From: Cylindrospermopsis curvispora GIHE-G1 | GTDB lineage: Bacteria > Cyanobacteriota > Cyanobacteriia > Cyanobacteriales > Nostocaceae | DNA length: 64,000 nt | Assembly (NCBI RefSeq): GCF_014489415.1 | Contig: NZ_CP060822.1 | Location: forward strand, 2,093,501-2,157,500 | Direction: 5' to 3' | The notes under the pieces: model-generated | Databases searched by the model: none | What the model was told of the DNA's origin: nothing | The model's input: only the letters and a program-made list of their open reading frames with translations | Made by a program: the position numbers and the translations under genes | Part shown: positions 18,495-27,944 of the stretch, piece by piece | Position numbering within the stretch: the stretch's first letter is position 1 | Layout: every line of letters starts with the position of its first letter

Positions 18495-19925
18495 ATGAAA
18501 ATAACATCAGAAGAAATACGTAAAAACCTGAAACAGATTTGGGGTTATGAAAATTTTCGTCCTCCTCAAGAGGAAATAGTCAATAGTTTGCTCTCACAGA
18601 AAGATGCCTTAATTATTATGCCTACGGGGGCGGGAAAATCTATTTGTTTCCAACTTCCAGCCCTCTTAAACAATGGTTTAACTCTGGTGGTTTCACCATT
18701 AATTGCTTTGATGGAAAATCAGGTTGAAGAACTAAAACAAAGAAATCAAAAGGCAGATCTTTTACATAGTGAATTACCTACTCATCAACGTCACAGGGTT
18801 TTAGAATCTATTACTAAACAACAGTTGAGATTATTATACCTATCACCAGAAACTCTCCTCAGTTCTGCTGTGTGGGAAAAAATCTCCCATCCCCACATAC
18901 TAATTAGGTCTTTAATATTAGATGAAGCACATTGTTTGGTACAATGGGGAGAAACATTTCGACCAGTCTATCGTCGTTTAGCCGCCGTGCGTCCAGCTTT
19001 ATTAAACACCAAACCACCAGGAACAAAAATTACTGTAGCAGCTTTCACAGCTACCGCTGACCCTACTACACAAAATATTATTAGGGATGTTTTACAATTA
19101 CAACAACCAGATATTTACCAACTTAATCCCTATCGTCAAAATCTAAAACTTACTATTAAAACTGTGTGGACACCAAGAGCAAGAAAACAGCAATTATTAA
19201 AGTTTCTTCAACTCCATCCCCATCAAACTGGATTGATTTATGTTAGAACTCGCAAAGACAGTGAAGAATTAGCAAAATGGTTGATAGATCTTGGCTATGA
19301 TACAGCTAGTTATCATGCAGGTTTAGGTGGAGATGAAAGACGAGCCATAGAAAAGAGCTGGTTGCATGGAAAAAAAACATTTGTGGTGTGCACTTGTGCT
19401 TTTGGTATGGGGATAAATAAAGCTGATGTTCGATGGATAGTCCATTTTCACGCTCCATATTTATTATCGGAATATGTTCAGGAAATCGGACGTGCAGGAA
19501 GAGATGGAATACTAGCAGAAGTTTTAACTTTTATTAGTGAACCAACCGGTTTTTTAGATGGGGAAGATCAAAGAAGACAACAGTTTTTTCAGCAGCAAAT
19601 ATTACAACAATACCAGAAAGCCCAGGAATTAATTAAAAAATTACCACTACAGGGAGAAGTTAAATCTGTACTTAAAGAATTTCAACATGGTGCTATAGCA
19701 CTCTCCCTGCTTCATAGTAAAGGAAACCTAGTCTGGATTGACCCTTTTCATTATCAGATTTTAGATAAGGAGATTAAGCAGGGTGAAATAAACTTTAAAG
19801 CTGCCCGACAAATGGTTGAATATTTAAGAACTAAAAACTGTCGTTGGCAGTTTTTATTGGGGTCCTTTGGTTTTAACAAAGGTGGAGAAAATTGGCGTTG
19901 TGGACACTGCGACAACTGCAAATAA
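18495..19925 (+). CDS. recQ: RecQ family ATP-dependent DNA helicase
   Basis: A 3'-5' superfamily 2 helicase for DNA repair and recombination. Seen in order: QxxxG-type FRPPQEEIV, Walker A PTGAGKSICFQLPALL (about residues 47-62), DEAH at LDEAHCLVQWG, the TATADP motif III, and the C-terminal helicase domain with GMGINKADVRWIVHF and QEIGRAGRDG. It ends with the zinc cluster WRCGHCDNCK. At 476 residues it is short: the HRDC domain and much of the winged-helix region of E. coli RecQ are absent. The usual DEAHCISQWGHDFRP is slightly diverged here. It stands alone. Confidence 0.92.
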   Translation: MKITSEEIRKNLKQIWGYENFRPPQEEIVNSLLSQKDALIIMPTGAGKSICFQLPALLNNGLTLVVSPLIALMENQVEELKQRNQKADLLHSELPTHQRHRVLESITKQQLRLLYLSPETLLSSAVWEKISHPHILIRSLILDEAHCLVQWGETFRPVYRRLAAVRPALLNTKPPGTKITVAAFTATADPTTQNIIRDVLQLQQPDIYQLNPYRQNLKLTIKTVWTPRARKQQLLKFLQLHPHQTGLIYVRTRKDSEELAKWLIDLGYDTASYHAGLGGDERRAIEKSWLHGKKTFVVCTCAFGMGINKADVRWIVHFHAPYLLSEYVQEIGRAGRDGILAEVLTFISEPTGFLDGEDQRRQQFFQQQILQQYQKAQELIKKLPLQGEVKSVLKEFQHGAIALSLLHSKGNLVWIDPFHYQILDKEIKQGEINFKAARQMVEYLRTKNCRWQFLLGSFGFNKGGENWRCGHCDNCK

Positions 19926-19996
19926 TCCCTATGTGGAGTACAATGTTTCCCCATACTAACTTTAATTAACTTTAGCTTTAATTACCTTTGACTTTA

Positions 19997-21787
19997 ATGA
20001 GTTTAGACAAAATATATAAAACTGATGTTTTAGTTGTGGGTGGAGGAACCGGGGGAACTGCTGCTGCTATTCAAGCAGCTCGCAGGGGATGTAAAACCAT
20101 TCTGGTGAGTGAGTTTTCTTGGTTGGGAGGGATGCTAACTAGTGCTGGTGTATGTGCGCCTGATGGTAATGAATTAAATTCTTTTCAAACAGGAATGTGG
20201 GGAGATTTTATCCGCGAGTTACAAAAACGACAATCAGGAGGACTCAATAACAGCTGGGTCAGCTTTTTTAGTTATCAACCCCAGGTGGGAGCAGGAATTT
20301 TTGCTGATTGGGTAAAAGAACTACCCAATCTACAATGGATTACCCACAGATATCCCCTAGAAGTATTACGCCAGGAAGATCGCATTGTAGGTGTACATTT
20401 TGCAGATTGTACTATTTATGCCCATATAATTCTAGATGGTACGGAATTAGGCGATGTTCTAGCTTTGGGAGAGGTCCCTTATCGTTGGGGTTGGGAGTTG
20501 CAATCTGAATGGGGAGAACCCAGCGCCCCCTCTAGTTTTAGCCCCCTGACGGAAAAATACCCCATACAAGCACCAACATGGGTGGTAATCATGGAAGATT
20601 TTGGGGAGGTTCTCGCTCCGGAAATTCCTCCCGCACCCAATTATGACCCAGCTTTGTTTATAGGAGCTTGGGAAAACTATGGAAAAGAAAAATTTTTAAA
20701 CTATGGACGTTTGCCACAAAACTGGTTTATGATTAATTGGCCGATTTGTGGCAATGACTACGGTCAACGAACCAATCGGTTGTTAGAGTCAAAAGCAAGG
20801 AATGAGTTCTATCAAGAGTGTTTCTGGCACAGTCAAAACTTCGCCCGTTACATTCAAACCAGTTTCGGTAGGCGTTATGGTCTGGCCCAAGGAGCTTTTC
20901 CTAGTGTATCTCCAGCTTTTGCCCTTCATCCCTATTTTCGTGAAGGTCGTCGCTTACAAGGGGTTACTACCATCTGTGAACAGGATATTTTGCCCCTACC
21001 AAATGGTTCAGCAGCACCTCTTATGAGGGATACGGTTGCTATTGGTAACTATGCCAATGATCATCACTATCCGGGCATAAAGTTCCCCCTACAACCTAAG
21101 TCTCTTCTCTGGGGAGGACGTTGGACAGGTACCCCTTTCACTATTCCATATTCCTCGTTAATCCCTAAATCCATAGATGGTTTACTCGTATGTGAGAAGA
21201 ATATTTCTGTATCTCACATTGCTAATGGTGCAACTAGACTTCAACCGGTAGTTATGGGTATAGGACAAGCTGCTGGTATGGCAGCAGCACTCTGTTGTGA
21301 GCTGAATTGTCAGCCGAGAGATTTGCCAGTGAAGACGCTACAAATGGCTCTGTTAACTGATAAGCACTCACCCACAGCAGTTATTCCCCTATTCAATTTA
21401 CCTATAAATCATCCGGATTGGTTAAACTGGCAAATTGATATTTTAAATCATCCAGAAACCTATCCCCCAAGTGGTAACATTTTGACCTCTGGGGAAGGAT
21501 ATCCGTTAGTTGAATTTCCATCATTTTCAGGTTTATCAATTGATGAGCATAATCAGTTAAACCATGACTGTTGGATAGGAATTTTTAGTCGCATCGGTAA
21601 ACAAGATTACGAGTTTACTATCACAAATTGCCCGGACTTGTGTTTTACAACGTGGAAAATTGTTACTTTGGAGTCAGCTGTTAATCAACAGTTAGAAGTT
21701 CTCAATCACAATTGCAAGATTTGCATCAGAGGATGTTTAAATTCTTCTGGTAGCTGGATTCTTGCGGAGCATATTGAGATACTATGA
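19997..21787 (+). CDS. FAD-dependent oxidoreductase (FAD_oxidored, PF12831-type)
   Basis: The N-terminal dinucleotide-binding motif VLVVGGGTGGTAAAIQAARRG is followed by the family pattern SWLGGMLTSAGVCAPDG, and ILDGTELGDVLALG near residue 145. A conserved C-terminal GxGQAAGMAAAL segment closes the FAD domain. Such enzymes are flavoprotein dehydrogenases of uncertain substrate, often annotated xanthan-lyase-like. ATG 19997 is chosen over the TTG three codons earlier. The 599-residue frame ends 85 bases before patX, and the DIF+-type motif lies in that gap, so patX has its own promoter. Confidence 0.85.
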   Translation: MSLDKIYKTDVLVVGGGTGGTAAAIQAARRGCKTILVSEFSWLGGMLTSAGVCAPDGNELNSFQTGMWGDFIRELQKRQSGGLNNSWVSFFSYQPQVGAGIFADWVKELPNLQWITHRYPLEVLRQEDRIVGVHFADCTIYAHIILDGTELGDVLALGEVPYRWGWELQSEWGEPSAPSSFSPLTEKYPIQAPTWVVIMEDFGEVLAPEIPPAPNYDPALFIGAWENYGKEKFLNYGRLPQNWFMINWPICGNDYGQRTNRLLESKARNEFYQECFWHSQNFARYIQTSFGRRYGLAQGAFPSVSPAFALHPYFREGRRLQGVTTICEQDILPLPNGSAAPLMRDTVAIGNYANDHHYPGIKFPLQPKSLLWGGRWTGTPFTIPYSSLIPKSIDGLLVCEKNISVSHIANGATRLQPVVMGIGQAAGMAAALCCELNCQPRDLPVKTLQMALLTDKHSPTAVIPLFNLPINHPDWLNWQIDILNHPETYPPSGNILTSGEGYPLVEFPSFSGLSIDEHNQLNHDCWIGIFSRIGKQDYEFTITNCPDLCFTTWKIVTLESAVNQQLEVLNHNCKICIRGCLNSSGSWILAEHIEIL

Positions 21788-21808
21788 AATTGGGTTTCTT
21801 CAAAATCA

Positions 21809-21839
21809 TCCGGATCCACACCTTCAAGGTAAGTATAAG
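21809..21839 (+). promoter_or_regulatory. DIF+-type promoter (TCCGGA box) upstream of patX
   Basis: TCCGGA at 21809-21814 is followed after 19 bases by a -10-like TATAAG (21834-21839), then ATG 21872. The TCCGGA hexamer near -35 is the consensus described for heterocyst-differentiation (DIF+) start sites in Nostoc sp. PCC 7120. Position and spacing fit; activity is inferred. Confidence 0.6.
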
Positions 21840-21871
21840 TTAAACAGAGAGTTCTAAAATAGACATCTACT

Positions 21872-22105
21872 ATGCGTGCTGCCATTTCAATTTTAGTATC
21901 AAGTATGATACTCGGTTCCTTAGCTTTTCATCTCAAAACTGTGTCCACCAATCCCTCGCGGTTGTCAACCTCTAATTCCGGAAGGGGTTTACTGCTTGCA
22001 AACAGTTCTAAACCCAGTCCTAATCAACCCGAGGAACCAGCACCCCACCGTGGTAGTGGACGCAAAGAATCAATAGAGTTTTTCGGAGTTATTTCTTTAG
22101 CCTAA
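21872..22105 (+). CDS. patX: PatX-type heterocyst-inhibition peptide precursor (HRGSGR)
   Basis: A 77-residue precursor. A hydrophobic N-terminal segment (residues about 3-20) looks like an export signal. A polar proline-rich linker leads to HRGSGR at residues 59-64. RGSGR is the pentapeptide that binds HetR and blocks heterocyst differentiation; PatS and HetN carry it too. PatX differs in having an export-type N-terminus and an HRGSGR within the C-terminal region, exactly as seen. A DIF+ promoter box precedes the gene. Nearby glnA, gifA and apcF match the neighbourhood I recall for patX in Nostoc. Main uncertainty: processing and activity of the peptide are inferred. Confidence 0.8.
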   Translation: MRAAISILVSSMILGSLAFHLKTVSTNPSRLSTSNSGRGLLLANSSKPSPNQPEEPAPHRGSGRKESIEFFGVISLA

Positions 22106-22456
22106 ACGCATGTAGTCTAAAAGCTATTTGCTAAACCAACTACCCTTCCTTAAGGGTCTCTACTTGTAGCTAAAAGCCAAAAAATTAATGGGTGTTTAAT
22201 TTTTTGTACTCTTTCCAGAACAGAAACATTCACAGTTAATGCACTACATTTTCTGTTCTTAGGTTCACAATTGATTTGTATTGACAGAAATACAACAAGT
22301 TAATGGATTGACGTTTACCCAATAACCTCTAGAACTACTAAAAGCATCAAGGTTGTTGAGATTGACGTAAGTTGATAACAGAACTCCAGCAACAAACCAA
22401 ATATTTTCTGACCATATTTCCGGGTTTGACTTCTCCCTGGGTTAAACTAAACGGAT

Positions 22457-22498
22457 GCTAGGAGAGACGGGTTTACCTGTCTCTCCTAGCGTGTTTTT
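22457..22498 (+). terminator. strong 16 bp intrinsic terminator in the patX 3' region
   Basis: Bases 22457-22472 pair with 22475-22490 over 16 positions (one G-T wobble), followed by GTG and five T (22494-22498). The T tract follows on the plus strand, so it ends a plus-strand transcript. The rest of the 446-base gap (22106-22551) shows no coding frame. Either patX has a long 3' UTR, or a small RNA lies between about 22150 and 22490. Confidence 0.75.
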
Positions 22499-22551
22499 GA
22501 CTGTCACCTACAAGGGGATGGCAAGGTATAAACCATACGTAACTCTATTTA

Positions 22552-23595
22552 TCAGACAGGTTTGCAAGCAATTATATACTTACTCAAGAAATGTACTTGG
22601 GTTTCCACGTGTTTAAAACCTGCTTTCTCTAATCTTGCTACTAAATCATCAAGACTATAATTGATATAGTAAGGTTCATGAAATGTGCGAGGAAAGTTGT
22701 TAATTATATCAACTAGCTCAGGAGAATCACTTATTTGAATGGAATCACAAATAATGAAAACTCCCCCTGGTTTAATAACTCGGAAACATTGTTCAATTAC
22801 TGTTTGTCGCACTGCTGCTGGTAATTCATGAAATAGAAAAACACTAGTTACCCCATGGAAATAATTGTCTAAATAGGGTAGTTCTTCCGCATTGGCTTGG
22901 ATGAGCTGGGGTAATTCAGTATAATTTTCAACTAGAAGTTGATTGGCCTTGCGCAAGTAGTTGGGCGATAGATCAACGCCAAATAGAGATGCTTCAGGTA
23001 TTGCCCGTCTCAGTAATTTTATGGTTCTGCCAGTGCCACAACCTACGTCTAAAATACGGATATGGTTGGAGAATTTTTTCAGTTGATGCTTGAGAGGTGA
23101 TAGAATACGACGTCTCATAGCGTCCCCAGTCCCACTAAATAGGATTTCTACCTGCAGGTCATACAAGTTGGCAGAAAGGTCGCTTAAATAGCCATCTGTC
23201 TGATGATGAAAGTTTTGCAAATAGTAGCTGGGATAGATTTTTTGCTCCTGTGGTTGGGAAAAATCTTGATATTGCTGACGGTTTGCTCTTTCCCACACTT
23301 TAAACATGTCTACACAGAGCGCAGGATAGTATAAACAAAAGTCTAACCAGGAATTGTCAAATAGTAGATCATAAGTATATACACCTTGTTCAGCATCCCG
23401 CCAATCCCATTCCAATAATCTATGGAGTCTTTCCTGTAAGTTAGCGATCGCCTGTTGAGAAATTGGTTGAGACTTGTTCAAGTTAGGGTAAAGATGGTTT
23501 TTAACTCGCGTACCCAAGAATTTATGAGCTAGACTAAAGTAGGTTTTTCCTTGTTGGCAAGTTTGATAGCTGAGTTTTATCAAGTCGTTGAACAT
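22552..23595 (-). CDS. class I SAM-dependent methyltransferase
   Basis: 347 residues. The methyltransferase domain begins near residue 180 with motif I IRILDVGCGTGRTIKLLR, then GVDLSPNYLRKA, an acidic ANAEELPYLDNYF motif and RVIKPGGVFIICD. The first 175 residues are a family-specific helical extension rich in Trp, Tyr and Gln. The substrate is unknown; the domain resembles the UbiE/small-molecule group (Methyltransf_11). ATG 23595. The gene is divergent from gifA, and the 190-base gap carries the gifA NtcA box. Neighbouring regulation by nitrogen cannot be excluded. Confidence 0.82.
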   Translation of the reverse strand: MFNDLIKLSYQTCQQGKTYFSLAHKFLGTRVKNHLYPNLNKSQPISQQAIANLQERLHRLLEWDWRDAEQGVYTYDLLFDNSWLDFCLYYPALCVDMFKVWERANRQQYQDFSQPQEQKIYPSYYLQNFHHQTDGYLSDLSANLYDLQVEILFSGTGDAMRRRILSPLKHQLKKFSNHIRILDVGCGTGRTIKLLRRAIPEASLFGVDLSPNYLRKANQLLVENYTELPQLIQANAEELPYLDNYFHGVTSVFLFHELPAAVRQTVIEQCFRVIKPGGVFIICDSIQISDSPELVDIINNFPRTFHEPYYINYSLDDLVARLEKAGFKHVETQVHFLSKYIIACKPV

Positions 23596-23702
23596 AAAAG
23601 TATTTTACTAAAGATACCAGGATCAAGATTGCTTGGCGTTTTTTCCTTACTTATTGTAAACCCATAACTTGATTGTAAATTTTTGTAACAATTTGGGATT
23701 TG

Positions 23703-23734
23703 GTAGTTTAAGTTACGGAATTCCCTGTTATTAT
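23703..23734 (+). promoter_or_regulatory. NtcA box and -10 element of gifA (repression geometry)
   Basis: GTA-N8-TAC is perfect at 23703-23716, followed after 12 bases by TATTAT (23729-23734). Activated NtcA promoters place the box about 22 bases before the -10. Here it covers the -35 zone, as expected where NtcA represses. This fits known NtcA repression of gif genes. Confidence 0.75.
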
Positions 23735-23787
23735 GAAGGAGTGGGAACAGAAAACCCATCCACATCAAAAAAGAAGAGGAAAAAAAT

Positions 23788-23988
23788 ATGTCTATCCAAG
23801 AAAAGTCCCGTGCTTTAATGGTACGTCAACACCAACAAGTTAAAAACCGTCAGCAATCAATGTTAATGCGGTCTGCCCAAGAGTTGGGACTACCCGAAGA
23901 AACTTGCCACTATTGGAGTCCAATTCAAGGGAAAGTAGATCCTACCACTCAAAGTCTTTATAGCCGTAGTGGTGCGACCATGAGCTAA
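23788..23988 (+). CDS. gifA: glutamine synthetase inactivating factor IF7
   Basis: A 66-residue basic, intrinsically disordered-type protein. It opens with SIQEKSRALMVRQHQQVKNRQQSML, closely matching the IF7 family (pattern ARALM.RHHQ..KNRQQSML), and has the later W-P-I-Q-G-K and YSRSGATMS blocks. IF7 binds glutamine synthetase directly and inactivates it when ammonium is plentiful; arginines on IF7 dock to acidic GS residues. The gene is convergent with glnA, 234 bases apart, and has an NtcA box over its promoter and GAGG before the ATG. This is the arrangement I recall from Nostoc sp. PCC 7120. Identification strong. Confidence 0.92.
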   Translation: MSIQEKSRALMVRQHQQVKNRQQSMLMRSAQELGLPEETCHYWSPIQGKVDPTTQSLYSRSGATMS

Positions 23989-24107
23989 AGATTCCTCATT
24001 ACCTGGGCGTGCGTTAAGAATTGTCTTGATGAAGGGCGCAGGGTGTGTTTTTAGTGTGTCGTTTCTACACGGTATAAAGGACGTTTCCGCATGCCTGAAA
24101 ATATTAA

Positions 24108-24135
24108 GGAGTACAACTGTTTACGGTTGTACTCC
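24108..24135. terminator. hairpin between convergent gifA and glnA
   Basis: GGAGTACAAC (24108-24117) and GTTGTACTCC (24126-24135) form a perfect 10 bp stem with an 8-base loop. T-rich sequence follows on both strands (TGTTGTTGT on plus; TTAATATTTT on minus). A bidirectional terminator is the likely role. Confidence 0.65.
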
Positions 24136-24222
24136 TGTTGTTGTCTGGAGTTAGCTTTGTAGCAGCGAAAGCTATACTGGTGGAGTTGACTGTGGAGAAA
24201 GATTCCTAAGAGAAGATTGGCA

Positions 24223-25656
24223 TTAACAATCGTAATAAAGGAAAAATTCGTAGGGGTGAGGACGTAACTGCAACTGCTTGACCTCATTCACCAGCTTATA
24301 GTCAATCCAATTTTGGATGAAATCTTCTGAGAACACACCTGTTTCGGTTAAGAAAGCATGATCATTTTCCAGTGCTTCCAGAGCTAGTTCCAGAGAACCT
24401 GGAGTAGAAGGAATCTTAGCCAGTTCTTCTGGAGAAAGTTCATAGATGTTCCTATCCAAAGGTTCGCCAGGATGAATTTTATTCTTAATTCCATCAATAC
24501 CAGCACAAAGCATAGCAGCAAAAGCTAAGTAGGGATTAGAAGTAGCATCAGGGCAGCGAAATTCTAAACGTTTAGCTTTAGGATTGTCTCCACTTAAAGG
24601 AATACGTACAGAAGCAGAACGGTTTCCTTGGGAGTAAGCTAAGTTTACGGGTGCTTCGTAACCAGGAACAAGACGTTTGTAAGAGTTAGTAGTTGGGTTT
24701 GTAATAGCTAGTAGAGCAGGTGCATGTTTGAGAATTCCCCCAATATAGTAAAGCCCCATATCACTCATACCAGCATATTTATCACCAGCAAATAAAGGCT
24801 TACCATCTTTCCAAATGGACTGATGACAGTGCATACCAGATCCATTATCACCGAAGATGGGTTTAGGCATGAAAGTAACAGTCTTACCGTACTTTCTAGC
24901 CACATTTTTGATTACATACTTATAAGTCATTAACCAGTCAGCAGCTTCAATTAGCTTGCCAAAGCGGAAGCCAAGTTCGCACTGACCACCGGTAGCTACC
25001 TCATGGTGTTGTTTTTCAATAGGGACACCACATTTAGCCATAGTTAACAACATTTCCGTGCGCATGTCGTGGAAGGTATCGGTCGGGGGCACGGGGAAAT
25101 AACCTTCCTTAAAGCGGGTTTTGTAACCTAGGTTAGGACCATCCGCTTCCCCATTTTTACCCTTTCTACCAGTATTCCAACGACCTTCTACGGAATCTAC
25201 GTGATAGTAACCTTCATTAGCGGTTTGGTCATAACGCACATCATCAAAGATAAAAAATTCTGCTTCTGGACCAAAAAATGCCGTATCACCTATTCCCGTG
25301 GTTCCTAAGTAATCTATAGCCTTTTGAGCAATCACCCGGGGACAGCGGTTATACCATTCACCCGTACGGGGCTCTTTAATACTACAAATAATGCTGAGAG
25401 TTGGTTCCTTCATGAAGGGGTCAATCCAAGCTGTGTTAGCATCCAACACCATGGTCATATCTGACTCTTCAATTCCCTTCCAACCTCTAATACTGGAACC
25501 ATCGAAAGGTACACCACTAGTAAAAGAACTTTCGTCAATTTGATTGTGGTAAACCGTTAGATGTTGCCAGGTTCCTGGTGTGTCTATGAACTTGAGATCA
25601 ATCATCTGAATGTTTTGATCCCGGATCATCTTTAACACTTCTTGTGGGGTTGTCAT
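24223..25656 (-). CDS. glnA: glutamine synthetase, type I
   Basis: Central ammonium-assimilating enzyme (glutamate + NH3 + ATP to glutamine), a dodecamer in the cytosol. The 477-residue sequence has the N-terminal [11 protein letters not shown] latch motif, the [14 protein letters not shown] metal-site strand, [34 protein letters not shown], the [22 protein letters not shown]-site loop and the NRSAS(V)RIP arginine motif. AAGGAG lies 6 bases before the ATG. An NtcA-activated promoter lies at 25757-25799. Post-translational control by IF7 is expected because gifA is next door. Nothing is missing. Confidence 0.97.
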   Translation of the reverse strand: MTTPQEVLKMIRDQNIQMIDLKFIDTPGTWQHLTVYHNQIDESSFTSGVPFDGSSIRGWKGIEESDMTMVLDANTAWIDPFMKEPTLSIICSIKEPRTGEWYNRCPRVIAQKAIDYLGTTGIGDTAFFGPEAEFFIFDDVRYDQTANEGYYHVDSVEGRWNTGRKGKNGEADGPNLGYKTRFKEGYFPVPPTDTFHDMRTEMLLTMAKCGVPIEKQHHEVATGGQCELGFRFGKLIEAADWLMTYKYVIKNVARKYGKTVTFMPKPIFGDNGSGMHCHQSIWKDGKPLFAGDKYAGMSDMGLYYIGGILKHAPALLAITNPTTNSYKRLVPGYEAPVNLAYSQGNRSASVRIPLSGDNPKAKRLEFRCPDATSNPYLAFAAMLCAGIDGIKNKIHPGEPLDRNIYELSPEELAKIPSTPGSLELALEALENDHAFLTETGVFSEDFIQNWIDYKLVNEVKQLQLRPHPYEFFLYYDC

Positions 25657-25756
25657 TTTTGCTCCTTCTGTAGCCAGTCTTTTAATTTACACTAAACTCT
25701 ACTTAAGCATTTTAACCCATAGGGGTTAATTTAGCTCATAATACACCATTTGAAAT

Positions 25757-25799
25757 ATCCTAAAGACTGGAGTCCTGTCAAGGTTGTATTGTTTGTTAC
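25757..25799 (-). promoter_or_regulatory. NtcA-activated glnA promoter
   Basis: On the minus strand GTA-N8-TAC (25799 to 25786) is followed by 23 bases and then TAGGAT (complement of 25757-25762). This matches the class II NtcA promoter pattern (box, about 22 bases, TAN3T). A TTGACA also lies in between, so a constitutive promoter may overlap. It lies about 100 bases upstream of the glnA ATG. Confidence 0.8.
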
Positions 25800-25909
25800 G
25801 ATTGTTCAAGTTTTTGGGTTATGTTAAGTTTTTTAACACCATTTTTACAAGATAAGAAACTTTATATGACCAGGGTCAACTTTAACATAGAATTCTTATG
25901 TAATGGATT

Positions 25910-25951
25910 ATTTGATATTCCCCAGTCCTAAGGGGACGACAAATATCAAAT
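25910..25951 (+). other. two-tier hairpin in the apcF upstream region
   Basis: ATTTGATATT (25910-25919) pairs with AATATCAAAT (25942-25951), and the inner CCCC (25920-25923) pairs with GGGG (25932-25935) around an 8-base loop, with 6 unpaired bases on one side. No T tract follows. It ends 64 bases before the apcF ATG, so it may be a leader structure or a binding site. Confidence 0.6.
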
Positions 25952-26015
25952 GAGTGCAACCAACTTTAATATCCAATCATAGATAGTAACTATTAACTAT
26001 TGGGAGAAACACAGA

Positions 26016-26525
26016 ATGCGCGATGCAGTTACAACTTTAATCAACAGTTATGACCTAGCTGGTAAGTATTTTGATAGAAATGCACTGGATAGTCTCAAGT
26101 CCTACTTTGACAGTGGCACATCCAGAGTCCAAGCAGCTACTGCTATTAATGCTAATGCTGCTGCTATTGTCAAACAAGCTGGGTCTAAATTATTTGAGGA
26201 ATTACCAGAGTTAATTCGTCCAGGTGGCAATGCTTACACAACTCGTCGCTATGCTGCTTGCTTGCGCGATATGGACTATTATCTCCGTTATGCTACTTAT
26301 GCCCTGATTGCAGCCAATATGAACGTGTTGGATGAACGGGTGTTACAAGGTCTTAGAGAAACTTATAACTCCTTGGATGTACCCATAGGTTCTACAGTGC
26401 GTGGCATTCAAATTATGAAAGACCTAGCGAGAGAACAAGCCATAGCTGCTGGTGTGGCTAACGCTGCTTTCGTAGATGAACCTTTTGATTACATCACCCG
26501 TGAGTTGAGCGAGCAGAACATTTAA
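26016..26525 (+). CDS. apcF: allophycocyanin beta-18 subunit
   Basis: Phycobilisome core protein of the globin-like phycobilin fold. The 169-residue sequence begins MRDAVTTLINSYD and carries the bilin-attachment cysteine in YAACLRDMDYYLRYATYAL (near residue 81), with the expected N-type asparagine in INANAAAIV. The C-terminal DEPFDYITRELSEQN matches ApcF and separates it from ApcB. It replaces one beta subunit in the core cylinders near the terminal emitter that hands energy to photosystem II. GGGAG precedes the ATG. It is divergent from glnA, an arrangement I recall from Nostoc. Confidence 0.93.
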   Translation: MRDAVTTLINSYDLAGKYFDRNALDSLKSYFDSGTSRVQAATAINANAAAIVKQAGSKLFEELPELIRPGGNAYTTRRYAACLRDMDYYLRYATYALIAANMNVLDERVLQGLRETYNSLDVPIGSTVRGIQIMKDLAREQAIAAGVANAAFVDEPFDYITRELSEQNI

Positions 26526-26570
26526 TCAAGTTTAATTAGGATCTGGGAAGAGCTGGAGCTAGGTTAGGTC

Positions 26571-27944
26571 TTACTCCGCTGATTCCCTTTTGATTTTCCA
26601 CCCCGGTTTCACCACCTGACGACTTCTGGCTATCACCAAAGCATCATTTTCCACATCTTCTGTAACCGTCGACCCTGCAGCAATATATACATCATCACCT
26701 ATGGTAATTGGTGCTACTAAAACACTATTGGATCCAGTTTTGGTGCGATCGCCTATTCTGGTTCTGTGTTTTTTCACCCCATCATAATTAGCAGTAATTG
26801 TCCCTGCGCCAATATTCACCTGTGTGCCCGTACTTGTATCACCCAAATAAGAAAGATGGGCCACATTCGAGCGATCGCCTAGTTGGGTATTTTTCAATTC
26901 TACAAAATTACCAATACGACAATTTTCGCCAGCTTCCACATGACCACGTAAGTGAGCGAAGGGTCCTATTTTTGTTCCTTGTTCCACCAAACTATCTGTG
27001 ATTACGGAATATAGAGCCGTAACATTTGCTCCTATTTGACTATTTTCGATGAAACTTCCAGGTCCAATGCGACTACCAGAGCCAATGAAAGTTTTTCCTC
27101 GCAAATGGGTTTGAGGTTCAATAATCACATCTGCTTCCATTTCCACAGTTTCATCAATAGTAACACTACTTGGGTCCGTGATGGTCACCCCTGCTAGGAG
27201 CCATTTTTCCTTAGTGTGTTGTTGCAAAAGCTGATAAGCATCAGCCAATTGTCTTCGGTCATTAATTCCCCAAATTTCCCGTTCATCAGTCACATCTACA
27301 GCCATCACCTTACCGACTTGAACCACCGCATCGGTGAGATAATATTCCTTTTGCACATTATTGTTATCCAAATGGGGTAGTATAGTTGCTAGTTTTTGCC
27401 AATTAAAGCAATAAATACCGGCATTCACACGATTATTCTTTCTTTGTATATGGGTACAATCTTTATGTTCAACCATTTGGTGAACTATTTGATTATCATC
27501 GCAAAAAACCCTACCATAACCATCCGGTTGGGCCAGGTTAGCAGTCAGGATAGTACAAGCATTATCATTTTCCCGATGAGTTTGTAGTAACTGCTGTAAA
27601 GTTTCTGTTTTGAGTAAAGGGACATCACCATTTAAAATGAGCAGATTACCATCATAATCAGATAAATAGGGAAGCAGTTGTTGAATAGCGTGACCAGTAC
27701 CCAGTTGTACAGATTGCTCCACAAACTCCAAATCAGAATGTTTACCCGAATTTTTACTTAAAGCACCCCTAACCATCTGGGATTCATATCCAACAATCAC
27801 AAACTTTCTAGTAGGTGCTAGAGGTTGAACACTGTCAATTACTCTTTCCACCAAAGACTTGCCACCAAGAGGATGTAAAACCTTAGGGAGGCGTGATTTC
27901 ATTCTTGTACCTTTACCAGCTGCGAGAATTGCTACTGCTACCAT
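26571..27944 (-). CDS. glmU: bifunctional UDP-GlcNAc pyrophosphorylase / glucosamine-1-phosphate acetyltransferase
   Basis: Makes UDP-GlcNAc for peptidoglycan and lipopolysaccharide in the cytosol. The N-terminal nucleotidyltransferase has [23 protein letters not shown] (residues about 6-28), QLGTGHA and NGDVPLL. After about residue 250 comes the left-handed beta-helix acetyltransferase with hexapeptide repeats ([30 protein letters not shown], and [14 protein letters not shown]). Length 457 is normal. ATG 27944. It is convergent with apcF, 45 bases away, and ends with a basic tail. No anomalies. Confidence 0.96.
   Translation of the reverse strand: MVAVAILAAGKGTRMKSRLPKVLHPLGGKSLVERVIDSVQPLAPTRKFVIVGYESQMVRGALSKNSGKHSDLEFVEQSVQLGTGHAIQQLLPYLSDYDGNLLILNGDVPLLKTETLQQLLQTHRENDNACTILTANLAQPDGYGRVFCDDNQIVHQMVEHKDCTHIQRKNNRVNAGIYCFNWQKLATILPHLDNNNVQKEYYLTDAVVQVGKVMAVDVTDEREIWGINDRRQLADAYQLLQQHTKEKWLLAGVTITDPSSVTIDETVEMEADVIIEPQTHLRGKTFIGSGSRIGPGSFIENSQIGANVTALYSVITDSLVEQGTKIGPFAHLRGHVEAGENCRIGNFVELKNTQLGDRSNVAHLSYLGDTSTGTQVNIGAGTITANYDGVKKHRTRIGDRTKTGSNSVLVAPITIGDDVYIAAGSTVTEDVENDALVIARSRQVVKPGWKIKRESAE

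Noticed and set aside
22278-22293. Possible NtcA site between patX and the methyltransferase
   Set aside because: The spacing is GTA-N10-TAC where NtcA needs N8.
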